Source: Beverwykella pulmonaria
Taxonomy: Eukaryota > Ascomycota > Dothideomycetes > Pleosporales > Melanommataceae
NCBI GenBank assembly: GCA_001599595.1
Contig: BCHH01000001.1
Coordinates: 4,523,358 to 4,587,357, forward strand
Reading direction: 5' to 3'
Length of the DNA: 64,000 nucleotides
In this document: piece after piece, positions 21,979 to 32,546 of the stretch
Numbering within the stretch: the first letter of the stretch is position 1
Layout: each line of letters starts with the position of its first letter
The notes under the pieces: generated by a model
Databases searched by the model: none
Seen by the model: only the letters and a program-made list of their open reading frames with translations
What the model was told of the DNA's origin: nothing
Position numbers and translations under genes: made by a program

Positions 21979-22928
21979 GTTGTCGGTAGCGTGGAGGAGA
22001 AAAGAAGCTGGGGGGGAAGAGGTGGCGAGCAGTTGTGGCCTGTGGAATGCAAAAAGTGAGCGGCGCGTCCCACTTTTCACTTGTTTGCAAGCTTCCGGCA
22101 AGCTCTCGTTCTCACAGGGACCGGACGCAAGACCCAGCCCACTGGAGGAGAAGGATAGTCGTGTCGGACTGGGAAGCCGCGCAATTGGCTGTCTCTCCCG
22201 AACCGGTGGTGCAGGGCCATGCAGGTGCCGGGGTGGCCGGCAGCACGCGCTAACCGAGAGTGCCTTCAGCTGCTTGTCTAGGGCAAGTGCGCTGATCAGT
22301 GTGGGGTGCGGCAAGTCGAGACGGCGGCGAGGCCGGGCGAGGGAAAACATTGCGCCATTGAGAACGCGCGAGATAAGATGGGTTTGGGTGCTGACACCCG
22401 CTCGTGCAAAGGGTGAATTCACCGTTGGAACGTGCGCATGGAGCATGCCCTACTATCTCCAAGACGACGTTATCTCCAAGACGGGCGGCGGGCGGCGACC
22501 GGGGAGCTTAGCAGAGCTTCAGCCCCGCCACCATGGATCCACGAGACCGGAATGACGCACCCGCTCCCCGCTAACGAGCTCGAGACTCGCCAGTGCAACG
22601 CTGCAATCTACGACAACAGCTCACCTCCCGGGCGCACGATTCGATCGTGTAAAAGTTGGTGTGATGTCAGTCGTTATCAGCCAACTTCTGTGAATTACTC
22701 GAGTAGCCCGCCAGGAGGGGTCTGGCGGAGTCGGGTAGAGAGGTAGGTGGTGATTTATGTCCCATCCTTCCCAAGTTCCACTGGAGTGGGTAGCTACACG
22801 TGACTCGTCGCACACGAGACCTTTTTCTCAGTCATGTTTCCAAGCAAAAGAAGGTTCATGATCACAGTTCCATATTGTATTTTTATCTGCGGGCCGCCCA
22901 GTAACAAGCAGATGCACCATGCGTACAC
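21979..22928. other. Intergenic, permease promoter and P450 3' flank
   Basis: About 950 bp. The minus-strand frame remains open far upstream of the permease ATG, but that stretch has no conserved content and is more likely 5' leader. Nothing else recognised. Confidence 0.4.
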
Positions 22929-24732
22929 TCACATTGGTTTCTTCAAAAACTGCCCATCCTCTCCCAAGGTAGCTCGCTCTTTCTCCCACTCCCTCCTCAC
23001 AATCTCCCTTCTCTTCTCGCTCCTCGGCGTGATCTCCACGTCGTAAGGCTTCGGAATGGCCACAAACCCTGGCACGAAATCATCCTGCACCGGCAATATC
23101 TTGTTCCCCTTCTCGTCCACCTTGGGCTTCACATCAAACGCCCAAAAGAACCGCGCAATCCCAAGGAGCATGCTTCGATCCGCTACATTCATGCCCGGGC
23201 AAATCCGCCTGCCGGAACCGAACCCGAAATGGTCGCGGCGAGAGACATCGTTGACGTTGGCGCTCTCTAAAGAGGTCGTGTCGTCGCCCAAGAACCGCTC
23301 GGCCTCGAAGCGCGAAGGGCTAGAGTATCGAGAGGGGTCGCGGTGGATGGTCCATACGTTCAGCAATACGATCGCATCGCGTGGGATGCGGTACCCCATA
23401 TACGTATCCTCCTCGCTTGTTGCGTGCGGGAACGCACCCAGGATCGCAGTGGGCAGCCATCGAAGCGTTTCTTTGACGCAGGCGCGCACGTATGGTAAGT
23501 CCGGCATATCGTCCAGTGTAGGCATGCGGTCGTCGCCTATGACGGCATCGACCTCGGCTTGCCCTTTGGCCTGGACCTCGGGGTAGAGGAGCAGGGCCTG
23601 CACGAAACCGTAGAGCTCGGTCGATGTGGTGTCGCTGCCGGCTTCCCACAGTTGGCCCGGAATGTGCGCAGTGTAGTCGTCGCTGAACCCTTCCCGTGCT
23701 TGCAGGTCGACGATTTCAGCGCATACGCAGGTTCGTGCGTCGGGAAGCTTTTGCGCGAGGGCAGTTTTGGCGTCGAGGTATAAATCGCGGTATAGCTTGA
23801 TTTCATGGTTGTAATGCCGCAGCGCTTCACGCTTATGTGATGAAAGCCAAGTAGGCACATATCTCAATACAGGGTAAAAGTCGGCGAGCGCCGCGCCGCC
23901 CGTCATGTTGAGATGGACGTAGTTATCCAAGCTCTGGAAAAGAGTTTGCATCCTTGGATTGTCAAAAGTGGGCCAGCGGAACCCGTACACTATGCCTGTC
24001 ACCAGCGACGATGAGTATCGACGAAGATGCTCGAATAATTCTGTGGGCTTGGACATGACGTCGTAAAGCAGCTGTTTGCTCTCTAGTTCCTGGTAGGGGA
24101 CGTATTCTGGAGCCTTTTTGACGTGTAGGGCGTTGTGGTACACTTTCCGAATCTGTTTGCTGTCAGCCCTCCTCTCCCAAGACCGGCTTTTGGTTTGAAT
24201 CTACAACTCACTGTTCGCCATGCAGATCCATACGGCTAGGCTCGTAGTCAGTCTTGTTGTTTCAAAACGTACGCAGGGTTGGCACGTACCATCATGACCA
24301 TTCTCTTCCCGCCACTGAGCAGTGTCTGCCCGGTGTATAGATCTGGCCTTGAGCTATACTTGGAGCTTCTCTTGTCTATCAATTCCTTGATGACCTTATC
24401 ACTTGATAACACGATCATCGTCTTTGTACCGAGAATCAGCGAGTATACTGGTCCGTATTCCTTGGCCCATGCTTGGAACTGGAGATGCGGATTGTCTTTG
24501 GGAACCTAGCGCATGTATGTTAATCGCATTTTCAGTTGAATTGGCAATTAAAATGGCAAGAGTCGCGCATTTGAATGGCATGTGTGTCACGTACAAGATG
24601 GATGTTTCCAATTACTGGGAGGGTCGGTGGGCCGGGTGGGTAGTCCTTTGACCGTCTACCTACTTGAAGCAAGCGATACAAGGACCATACTAGCAGCACA
24701 CCGGCGAGGATATACATAGGTGGTGCATCCAT
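22929..24732 (-). CDS. Cytochrome P450 monooxygenase (microsomal), copy 1
   Basis: Four exons on the minus strand (24732-24595, 24505-24290, 24235-24212, 24152-22929) join frame-exactly to 533 aa. The third is a 24-nt microexon encoding PYGSAWRT, the conserved segment before the C helix. The N-terminus is a membrane anchor (MYILAGVLLVWSLYRLL) followed by the proline hinge YPPGPPTLPVIGN. The I-helix oxygen-activation motif is EAGSDTTS at about 296, the K-helix ExxR is ETLR at about 354, and the heme loop is FGFGSGRRICPG with the ligand Cys at about 444. All catalytic elements are intact. It resembles the CYP family containing O-methylsterigmatocystin oxidoreductase-like enzymes, but the substrate cannot be assigned. 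It diverges from a related P450 at 27186. Confidence 0.92.
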
Positions 24733-25336
24733 ATTCTAACGAATAGCAAAAATTTAAACAACGAAAGTGAAGAATCAAGAGAGTGGTCCCGGCCAGCGCC
24801 TGTCCATCTTTTATGATCACCTCGGTTACAAAGGGTGTGTTACTTCAACCTTATTTGTATCCAAAGGAGTGGTAGCAAATGACATCGTGCATCGTGTTCG
24901 TATTGAATGCGGATAGTTTCCAAATGCGGCCATGTGTAGAGTGTTTGGCTGCACCCCCTCATTCTCCAAGGGAGTTTGAGGACAAAATCGGCATGCTGTT
25001 AAGTACGGCATTCCTTGGTTTGGTTACCGGTAGTGTACTTATTTCTCCGGAAAAATTATAGATCTGCGAACTTATGACTACATTACAATCTTTGGGAAAA
25101 CAAAGGTATTTCTGTGGTCCCTCTGCAGCCACAAGGCAATCCACTGCTCCCAATACACGGTTTAAGGAAAACATGCGTGCGGGATAGTGCTGGATCCCAG
25201 ATGCCAGACAAATTCCTACTTTGCGGCTTGTCAACTTTGAAAGTCTCAAAAATTTTATTTTTTCAGAACGAAGGCTTGAAAAGCAAGAGATCAAAAGAGT
25301 GAACATTAGTTGCATAGCCTGTGTAGGAAATGAATA
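24733..25336. other. Intergenic between P450 copy 1 and the mariner relic
   Basis: About 600 bp, somewhat AT-rich. It contains the P450 copy 1 promoter. No coding or repeat structure was recognised. Confidence 0.35.
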
Positions 25337-25489
25337 CGGAGGTGCCTTTCAAAAGTCCTTGCCCACCTTGGCAAGACAGGGTGGACGCCACATTCCTGAT
25401 TCGGGAGTTACTCCGAACTGAAGTGGTCTTTGCTCCTCAACCTCACTTTTCCGCATCGTTTGTCAATTCAATTCCATACTTTTGGTACA

Positions 25490-26058
25490 ATGGTTCCTCA
25501 TGATATTGCTACTCGTGCCTTAATTGTTACTATAAAGGCGGCTGGTAAGCCAAATGATGAGATTACTGGCATGACTGGAATTTTGAAACGGACGATTAAC
25601 TTGATATTCGCACGAGGAATTGAAGGAGGCTTTGATCCGTGCCAACGGCCATTAAAAAAGGATCAAGTTTCTAAAAGATTTTGAGCCTATTATGAAAGAG
25701 CAATGGGAGCTTGAAACTGGCATACGTCGCCTTGGTCTACGGAATAAGCCTGGCCTACAGCTTTAATGGAAGTGGAACAAGACCAATGGAAGGGTTGGAC
25801 GAAGCAGAGGATCATAAATTAACTTGTATTAATACCAGTCAACTATCCTACTTCCAAAGCTGTTTCCCTTTCCTAAACAGTGTATGGCTAAGCGGCCAGG
25901 AACGACTGTTCAAGAAGACAAAGCACCTGCTTACGACCACTACGTACAGAAACACGTATACAATCTACATGGCAGCTAGAAGCTGCTATGGTGTGGCAAA
26001 TCAGCTAATTTGAACGCTATTGAGCTGTGCTTGCCATGGATGAAAAGGTTTACTGCCT
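25490..26058 (+). pseudogene. Mariner/pogo-type transposase relic
   Basis: The 5' part (ATG at 25490) reads MVPHDIATRALIVTIKAAGK followed by a second helix and IFARGIEGGFDP, the helix-turn-helix DNA-binding region of fungal Tc1/mariner transposases. After frame disruptions the 3' part resumes with QEDKAPAYDHYVQKHVY, an in-frame TAG, then LLWCGKSANLNAIELCLPWM. This is the DDE/D-domain pattern D-x-AP-x-H ... L-x-W-x-x-x-S-x-x-L-N-x-I-E. Stops, frame breaks and a missing central part make it non-functional. The position of the TAG within an otherwise good match fits C-to-T mutation. Confidence 0.85.
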
Positions 26059-26108
26059 CAGGACAAAGTGTGTGTGTGTGTATGTATATATGTGTGCGTA
26101 TGAGATAT

Positions 26109-26182
26109 GTACAGCTGATATATATATGACGGACTGATTAGTCAGTGGCATATCCACGTGACGGTGTGTACTGCTTACATTA
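26109..26182 (-). repeat. LTR-like fragment, copy A
   Basis: It contains GTACAGCTGATATATATATG then ACGGACTGATTAGTCAGTGG and CATATCCACGTGAC, shared with 36387-36472 and 39266-39350. In the minus orientation it would read from a GTAAGC-containing start through CACGTG and TATATATA, like the first half of a small copia-type LTR. It lies inside the mariner relic, so it inserted there or was captured. Confidence 0.65.
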
Positions 26183-26313
26183 GAAGAGGCAATGAGTACA
26201 AGGAGGGTAGAAATACTGGAAGAGTTCAATAAGCGGAATAACTACCGAATCAGAAATGTGGCGTATACCCCCGTCTTACCAAGGTGGGCAAAGACTTTTG
26301 AAAGGCACCTCTG

Positions 26314-27185
26314 TACTATAAATGTGAGATGGCCGTTCGATCGGACTGTGTAGACAGTAGAGCCGTGGCGCATATGTGTGGCGTGTCTAGGGTGGATTTA
26401 GGCTAAATAGCTCCCTGTCTGTATGGCTTGGAGGTGCATCTCAAGCAAGGCTGATACCTAGAACAGTGGATTATGAATCTTCTCAGTTGCCCCAAAAGTG
26501 GAAAGCTACTCCTGTGGGTTGGGTCTTCATATTATTCATTAGCATTTTAAGCTTGTTTTACCTATATGGGACCGTTGAACAGGACGACACTGGCAACACA
26601 AACACGAGCGAATTCCCGAATAGGTGAAGGACCGAAAAAAATAGCTATTGTAGGTTTTTATGCCAACAATATTTCTCTCTGCCGGAAAACTAGTGGTTAA
26701 GCGGAAAAATACACTTCTTCAAAACGGTATGCTCATCAGATTTCGATGCGCTGACAAAGCAACACTAACTCGCCTTACGGGATCATTCCATGCAATTACC
26801 CCTCAGTGTGATGGCACGAGCATTTATCTACTCCCAGCAAGCCCCAGTTGAAGGACCTTGACTGGCTGGTGCAGGCTCGCCAAGATCGATCGGCACGAGC
26901 TTCAAGTAGACATAGAGAACTCAAGATACGTGACTTCGAACCGCCAATTAAATGTGAGAACATCCCCCCAAGAAGCGGTCAAGCGGGCTTATCTTAACAG
27001 AGAGTGTACCAAGAGGGAAGAGTGTCAGCGATTACTCACAGGGCTAGGTCTGACTACAAATGGTGAATGTATTGCAGAGGCATTATTCCCACGTCTAACT
27101 CTTCGAAATTCCCCTCTGAGAAGTGTTAATTCTCTTGTCGAATACGCCTGACTGAGGCGTTTCCTAGGTCGTAATCTTTTGCAGA
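26314..27185. other. Intergenic between the mariner relic and P450 copy 2
   Basis: About 870 bp, with two unconserved open frames (63 and 97 codons). It holds the P450 copy 2 promoter. No further transposon ends were recognised. Confidence 0.35.
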
Positions 27186-28995
27186 ATGCTCTCGTTCTCT
27201 CCTTCAGTACTCTATCTTTCCATCCTTCTACTTCTCCCCTGCATCACCCTCTATCGCTTCCGCTCCAAGCGCCAGTCCACCCTGAACTTTCCCCCTGGTC
27301 CACCTACCATCCCTATCCTCGGAAATATTCACCAAATACCCCTCCAGAAATCCTTCCTCCAGTTCGCTCAATGGTCCCACCAATACGGCCCAATAATCGG
27401 CCTGCACCTCGGCCCTCAAAAGGCCATTATCCTTAATTCTTGGCGCGCCGTCCGCGATCTTCTCGACCAGCGCGGCTCCATCTACTCCTCTCGCCCCGAC
27501 ATAACCATCGTCCAGTATGTTGTCCCTGAGAATCTACATCTCGTGTTCATGAAACACGACAAGACTTGGCGGCGCGCTCGAAAGACAATTACCGATTTCC
27601 TGAGAGATGAGGAGGTGGATAAATTGCTGCCGATTCAGGATGCGGAGTCGACGCAAATGGTGTGGGAAGTGTTGCAGGAGCCAGATAAGTATTACGCACA
27701 TGTTATGAGGCAGTTCGGTGCTGTAATACTTGCTTCGGTGTATGGGCAGCGGGGAGGAAGAGGGAAGACACAACAGTTCTTTGCTATTCAGGATGAGTGG
27801 GCTGCGTTGTTGGACCCAGGCGCGATGCCGCCTTTTGACGTGTTCCCGTTTCTAAAGTACGTGCCAGATGCATTGACACCGTGGCGCGGGTGGAGACAGC
27901 GTACGGAGGATCTGAAGAGCAAGCAGAGTGGCTTCTACAAAGAATTGTTTCAAGAGACTAAGGCCAAGATTGAGGCGGGAAAAGGCAAAGATACCTTTGT
28001 TTCAAGACTGTTGGAAGACCAAGAGAAAGAAGGATACCGCGACATCGAACTCGAATACATCGCTGGCTTTCTACTTGAGGGCGGCGCAGATACTACTGCC
28101 CTGGCACTCCTCACGTTCATCGTCGCCATGGCTGCATACCCGGATCTGCAGAAGAAGGCGCAGGCCGAAGTGGATAGCGTCTTTGGAGATAACAACATGC
28201 CGGCTGATCTAGGCCATGTAGAGTTACCTTATTTGCGAGCGTGCTTTTGGGAGGTGAGTTGCCTCTGCTTGCTATTTTTGTTCGAAGTGGCTTGGAATTT
28301 TCGAGGACGTTTTGAGCATTTACACTGGGATGCCTTAACGACCTCCGGCCACTACGTCAGGGTTTTGCCAGGCTATTTAGGGCGATCGCCCAATTACTTA
28401 AATGAATCATGCCTTTCTTCTTCATTAAAATCGGCATTGTCAAATCCTTATTTGATTTACTAGTAACTAATGTTGATAGACATTACGTTGGCGTCCTGGA
28501 TTCCCAACAGCCATTCCCCACGCCACAAGCAAGGACGACACATATCAAGGCTATTTCATACCAGCCGGAACAACCGTCATAATGAACACGTGGGCTATCC
28601 AGCATGATCCTGAAGAATATCCGAATCACGATGCCTTCGATCCGACGCGCTTCCTGAACAGTGACTCTGAACCTCTTAATTCACTTCCAGATGCTGCTTC
28701 AGATTCCACACGCCGACGGACGTATGCTTTTGGAGCAGGAAGAAGGATTTGCGCGGGTCAAAGGATGGCAGAGAATAGCATGATGCTGTCAATGGCTAAG
28801 CTGATCTGGGCATTTGATATTCGTTCTTTTGATGGGGCAGTGTTGAAGACGAGTGTTGAGACGGCGTGGAAGGATGCCATTTTAACAGGGCCAAAGGAAG
28901 TTCCTCTAAAGTTCAAGGTGAGAGGAGATGTGAGAAAGAAGGTTATTGAGAGGGAATGGGGCGGAGCAGATTTATTTTTGAAGAGATTTGAGTGA
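27186..28995 (+). CDS. Cytochrome P450 monooxygenase, copy 2
   Basis: Two exons, 27186-28253 and 28480-28995, with one unusually long intron (226 bp; GTGAGT donor, GTAACTAATG branch region, GATAG acceptor) give a frame-exact 527-aa protein. It has an N-terminal anchor (LYLSILLLLPCITLYRF), hinge NFPPGPPTIPILGN, I-helix GGADTT at about 299, ETLRWRP (ExxR) formed exactly across the splice, and heme loop AFGAGRRICAG with the Cys at about 447. The residue before ETLR is Trp where Lys is usual. It is clearly related to copy 1 (shared PYLRAC/PYVRAC, ETLRW, PHATS..DTY.GY.IP) but lacks that gene's N-terminal introns and microexon. The substrate is unknown. Confidence 0.92.
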
Positions 28996-29078
28996 GCTTA
29001 ATTGAGCACTGAACGTTGATTCAATTCCTATTTTGGCCCCAGAAAAAGAAACTTAATCGATATTCACGGGCGAAAGTT

Positions 29079-30125
29079 CTATGAGATTTTAACAACGATC
29101 TTGCCCCAGAAGTCCTGATTTTCCAAACACCGAAAAGCGTCGACCGCATGTTGGAAGTCAAATACTTTATCATGGACAAAGGGACGAATCTTATGGTCCT
29201 CAAAAAATCGCATCGTGTCTCTCAACTGCTCTCTCGGCCCAACACGAGTGCCCCTAACAATGCAGGCTGCATCTAGCATCTCCGACACTCCGACTAGCGG
29301 TGTTCCGCCACCACCCAAGAACCCAATGACCGAAACTACGCCCTCGACCCTCACGGCTTTGAGGGACTGCGCCAAGCTTGTATTTCCGGCGACTTCGATG
29401 ACATGGTGCACTCCCTGTCCGTCTGGAGAGAGCTTCTTTGCAGTCTCGCCCCAATTTGCATCTGTTTTATAGTTGATGGTATGATGAACTCCTAGGTCTT
29501 TGAGCCGTTTGGCCTTTTTATCTGACGACGTTGTCGCTATCACCGTGGCTCCAATTTCAAGGGCCATCTGTATAGCAAACAGTGCCACTCCGCCCGTGCC
29601 CTGAGTTAAAACCGTCTGCCCCTTCTCCAATCCTCGGCTCTTGATACCAAATAACGCATTCCAAGCCGTAACCGCAGCACAAGGCATCGTAGATCCCTCA
29701 GCCGGACTCAGATACTCTGGCAGTTTCACCAATCCTTTCTCCTCAAACGTCCCGTACTCCCTCAAGACCCCATCTAGCGGATGCCCAAGACTTGTCTTCC
29801 GTCCCTCAGGGGTGATGTAACCCGAATCAAAGTTTTGGAAGAAGGCTGTCACAACTTTGTCGCCAACCTTGAATTCGGAGACCAAGGGACCGACTGCAAT
29901 GATTGTGCCTGCGCCGTCAGAGCATGGGACAAAGGAGGGAGCAAGGGAGCCTGCAAGGTATTTTCCGGTCGCCATGGCTATGTCACGGTAGTTGAGAGAT
30001 ACAGCTGAAAGACTGACAACGCATTGTGTTGCTTGAGGCGATGGAATAGGTAAGGGTTGGCTTAGGGTCATGTGATCGAAGCCTTTGCCCGACTCCAACG
30101 TCCATTGTGCACCTGTGAGGCTCAT
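29079..30125 (-). CDS. Zinc-less medium-chain dehydrogenase/reductase (quinone-oxidoreductase type)
   Basis: A single exon of 348 aa starts MSLTGAQWTLESGKGFDHMT. The GroES-like N-terminal half has SLNYRDIAMATGKY, PCSDGAGTIIAVG and FKVGDKVVTAF. The Rossmann half has LTQGTGGVALFAIQMALEIG (about 173-192) and a following ATTSSDKKAKRLKDLGVHHT, the NADPH-preferring pattern. There is no GHE catalytic-zinc site and no four-cysteine structural lobe, so it belongs with the zinc-independent MDR enzymes that reduce enones or quinones. It ends only 83 bp from the convergent P450 copy 2 end, so the 3' UTRs probably overlap. A role as a tailoring reductase beside the P450s is inference. Confidence 0.9.
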   Translation of the reverse strand: MSLTGAQWTLESGKGFDHMTLSQPLPIPSPQATQCVVSLSAVSLNYRDIAMATGKYLAGSLAPSFVPCSDGAGTIIAVGPLVSEFKVGDKVVTAFFQNFDSGYITPEGRKTSLGHPLDGVLREYGTFEEKGLVKLPEYLSPAEGSTMPCAAVTAWNALFGIKSRGLEKGQTVLTQGTGGVALFAIQMALEIGATVIATTSSDKKAKRLKDLGVHHTINYKTDANWGETAKKLSPDGQGVHHVIEVAGNTSLAQSLKAVRVEGVVSVIGFLGGGGTPLVGVSEMLDAACIVRGTRVGPREQLRDTMRFFEDHKIRPFVHDKVFDFQHAVDAFRCLENQDFWGKIVVKIS

Positions 30126-30563
30126 GTTGAGTATCAGACAATGATATGCGCAAAGTCTTTTGGTAGATTCAAAAGTTCATGTATGCGGCAGTGGGAAAGA
30201 TTTATGTGATGGGGACACGAGCCGATCTCGGAGATAATGAATAAAAGCCGACCCCACATGGGGTTCATGATTGAATTAATAATTAGTTTTGGAAGTGCTA
30301 TGAAAGTCCATGTTGTTGAGGATCAAAGAGACTAAGGAATGGAATCTGTCAACAACTGAGAACCATCGGTGGTGCAGTCTCCTACACAATATCTGACGCG
30401 TTTTCTATACTGTGGCAACATTGTACAGCTGAATAAAGCAAGTCTTAAAGCACTATATCAATTTCAATAGAGAATCCAGGGGCCCCTTCTTGTGATGCAG
30501 ACATCTCTCCACCCCGACATCCTTGTCGTGATCATCAACATAAATGCTTGTACTTCGAATAGT
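30126..30563. other. Intergenic, MDR promoter and SDR 3' flank
   Basis: About 440 bp between two same-strand redox genes, AT-rich. No specific element was identified. Confidence 0.4.
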
Positions 30564-31559
30564 TTACGACGCAAATGGCTTCGTCTGCTCTTCACACCAA
30601 TCCCAAAACTCTGCCGCCCCACCTGTTCCGCCCTCCTGCTTGGATTTAAGACTCTCTAGTATGTCTTTTCTAGGGTTCGGGTGCCATCTACCTCCCCAGG
30701 GTACGCCAAACTTTCCTCCGTCTTGAGTTGTCACCTCTTCACTCAGCCCCGCCCACAATTCGGTGTATGCGCCCATTTTCGCGTCATAGAGGAAAGGCGA
30801 TATCAGTAACTTGGAAAAGGTTGACACCGGATCCCAGGCCTTTGTTTTCAAATTCCCCGGATTCTGAACCACGGAAACGAGGCCGTCTTTGCGAGTGCGC
30901 TTGTCAAGCTCCGAGGCCAGGAACCAATTGCCGACCTTAGAGGCACTATACGTCCAGTTTTTATCTGCGGGATGCTTGCCGGGTTCTTGTTCGGCGAGCG
31001 AAACACCGCCCGGAGGGCCGACCGTGTCGACGATCTGCGACGAAGTATAGATGACACGCACGCTGCTGGTTGGAGCAGTTTTCGCGGTTTTCAGGAGGAC
31101 AGGCAGGAGAAGTTGCGTGAAGAGATGAGGGCCGAGGCAGTTGGTACCCATGTGAGCCTCATAGCCTTGGGCTGTTGTGCTGCCAGGGGGAGCCTGGGCG
31201 ATGCCGGCGTTGTTCCAGAGCACATCAAGACGCGATTCTTGTGCAAGGAATGCAGATGCAGCTGCAGCGATGGTGGTGAGATCGCTGAAGTCGACAACAA
31301 GGCTCTTTAGTTGCGCCGGAGAAGCTTTTGGCGTAGGTACGGTAGACTCAATGTCCTCGATTGCGGCAGATATTCTAGTTAACGAGCGACTGGCGACATA
31401 TATGGTACAGCTGCCTTTTGCGTAAAGCATTTTGACTAGCTCTAGCCCAACACCGGCATTGCCGCCCGTGACAATCAAAACTCTGCCATCAAGCGACGGA
31501 ATGTTCGCCTCGGTGAAGGTTGGGTGTGGGGGGAGTAATTGTGACCAAAATGCGCCCAT
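30564..31559 (-). CDS. Short-chain dehydrogenase/reductase (retinol-dehydrogenase-like)
   Basis: A single exon of 331 aa starts MGAFWSQLLPPHPTFTEANI. The cofactor motif TGGNAGVG lies at residues 31-38, NNAG at 116-119, and the catalytic YSASK at 204-208. Ser173 or Ser174 (YTSSQ) is the usual third catalytic residue. Length and the N-terminal extension before the Rossmann fold match the fungal SDRs annotated as WW-domain oxidoreductase or retinol-dehydrogenase-like. It should catalyse NAD(P)H-dependent interconversion of alcohols and ketones. It lies on the same strand as the MDR gene and is part of the redox gene run at 23-35 kb. All catalytic residues are present. Confidence 0.92.
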   Translation of the reverse strand: MGAFWSQLLPPHPTFTEANIPSLDGRVLIVTGGNAGVGLELVKMLYAKGSCTIYVASRSLTRISAAIEDIESTVPTPKASPAQLKSLVVDFSDLTTIAAAASAFLAQESRLDVLWNNAGIAQAPPGSTTAQGYEAHMGTNCLGPHLFTQLLLPVLLKTAKTAPTSSVRVIYTSSQIVDTVGPPGGVSLAEQEPGKHPADKNWTYSASKVGNWFLASELDKRTRKDGLVSVVQNPGNLKTKAWDPVSTFSKLLISPFLYDAKMGAYTELWAGLSEEVTTQDGGKFGVPWGGRWHPNPRKDILESLKSKQEGGTGGAAEFWDWCEEQTKPFAS

Positions 31560-32546
31560 GATATATCAAAAAGTAGGTATTGAGACGAGACCTTAGGTGA
31601 AAGTGCAGAGTATTGAAGGAAGGAAAGTTGTAGAACAAGACACTGAACCAATGTGTATAGTTGATGAAAGATCCATCTACTGGGAGACTGGAAGCAGAAA
31701 CAGAGTGCTTGGAATCTGCTTACCCGCATAACGTTTATTGGACTAAGCCGAGTTATACGGTTGGAGTGCCCGGTTGAGGCTTCTTCGTTGCCGTGATGCG
31801 GGATGTGGCGAAGAGGCGGTGCTAGGATATTTGGCCTTGCATATTCGGCGTAAAAGATATGGAGGCAAAAGACTGGTAGGCCAACAGAAACCCCTGAGGG
31901 TTAATATAGCGGTAGGAGCTCCGGATAAAAAACAGGACGTTGCATGATAGGCCAAGACTAGCGTAGGCAAGCGTGCACAGACTCATGCAGCCGGGCACTT
32001 CATGTACTGTATTGTTAATCACCATCGGAAGTCCTTAGACAGGGGTCTCAATTCACCGAAAAGCTGGGGTTGATCTGAATGCTATCTGGAGACAAGTGGT
32101 CAGGTGCTGTAATCAGCGGCACAGCAATGTGCCGCATTTGTCGAAGTGACTGAAAGCATGAGAATTTTCCTAATTAGGATGGCGGCTTACCACACCAGGT
32201 AAATGGTACGTTAAAATATATTGCAAAGAAGAGAGATGAACTGCAACTTTGCTTTGTGACTTTAACTGAGCCTCATCCTTGGGTGTCTCAATTGCAGAGT
32301 TCCATAGATCACCGATCTCTGACTGGTCTAGCATTCCCCTGTATTCAGGAAACGCTCCCTCTGGGCGCGATCCACTACGGCTCTACCATCTTCATGTCTT
32401 TGATTAGTACTCTAATAAAACTGCTGGGATTTTGAAGTTATTGCCCTCGTGAAGTAAGTACTGGCGAATAATGTGGCTTCTAAGCGATACTGACTCAAAT
32501 GCGGTCCGTCCCGCAAGCCACCTCTTCCTCGCTTGTAGAGAAGTTA
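31560..32546. other. Intergenic, SDR promoter and repeat-flanking sequence
   Basis: About 1 kb that becomes AT-rich towards the second mariner relic. No gene recognised. Confidence 0.35.

Larger units (their letters stand above)
25337..26313 (+). mobile_element. Decayed Tc1/mariner element with intact TIRs and TA duplication
   Basis: The element is 977 bp, flanked by TA on both sides (25335-25336 and 26314-26315). Its ends are 41-bp inverted repeats (25337-25377 and 26273-26313) that begin CRGAGGTGCCTTTCAAAAG and match at 38 of 41 positions; all three differences are transitions. A broken transposase lies inside, and an unrelated LTR-like fragment sits near the right end. A full member of this group should be clearly longer, so the middle has probably been deleted. 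Confidence 0.88.

Noticed and set aside
21607..22446. N-terminal extension of the amino-acid permease up to 22446
   Set aside because: The extra 150 residues are not conserved, and the family N-terminus starts near the ATG at 21978.
29079..30125. Zinc-dependent alcohol dehydrogenase
   Set aside because: Neither the GHE catalytic-zinc site nor the four-cysteine structural zinc lobe is present.
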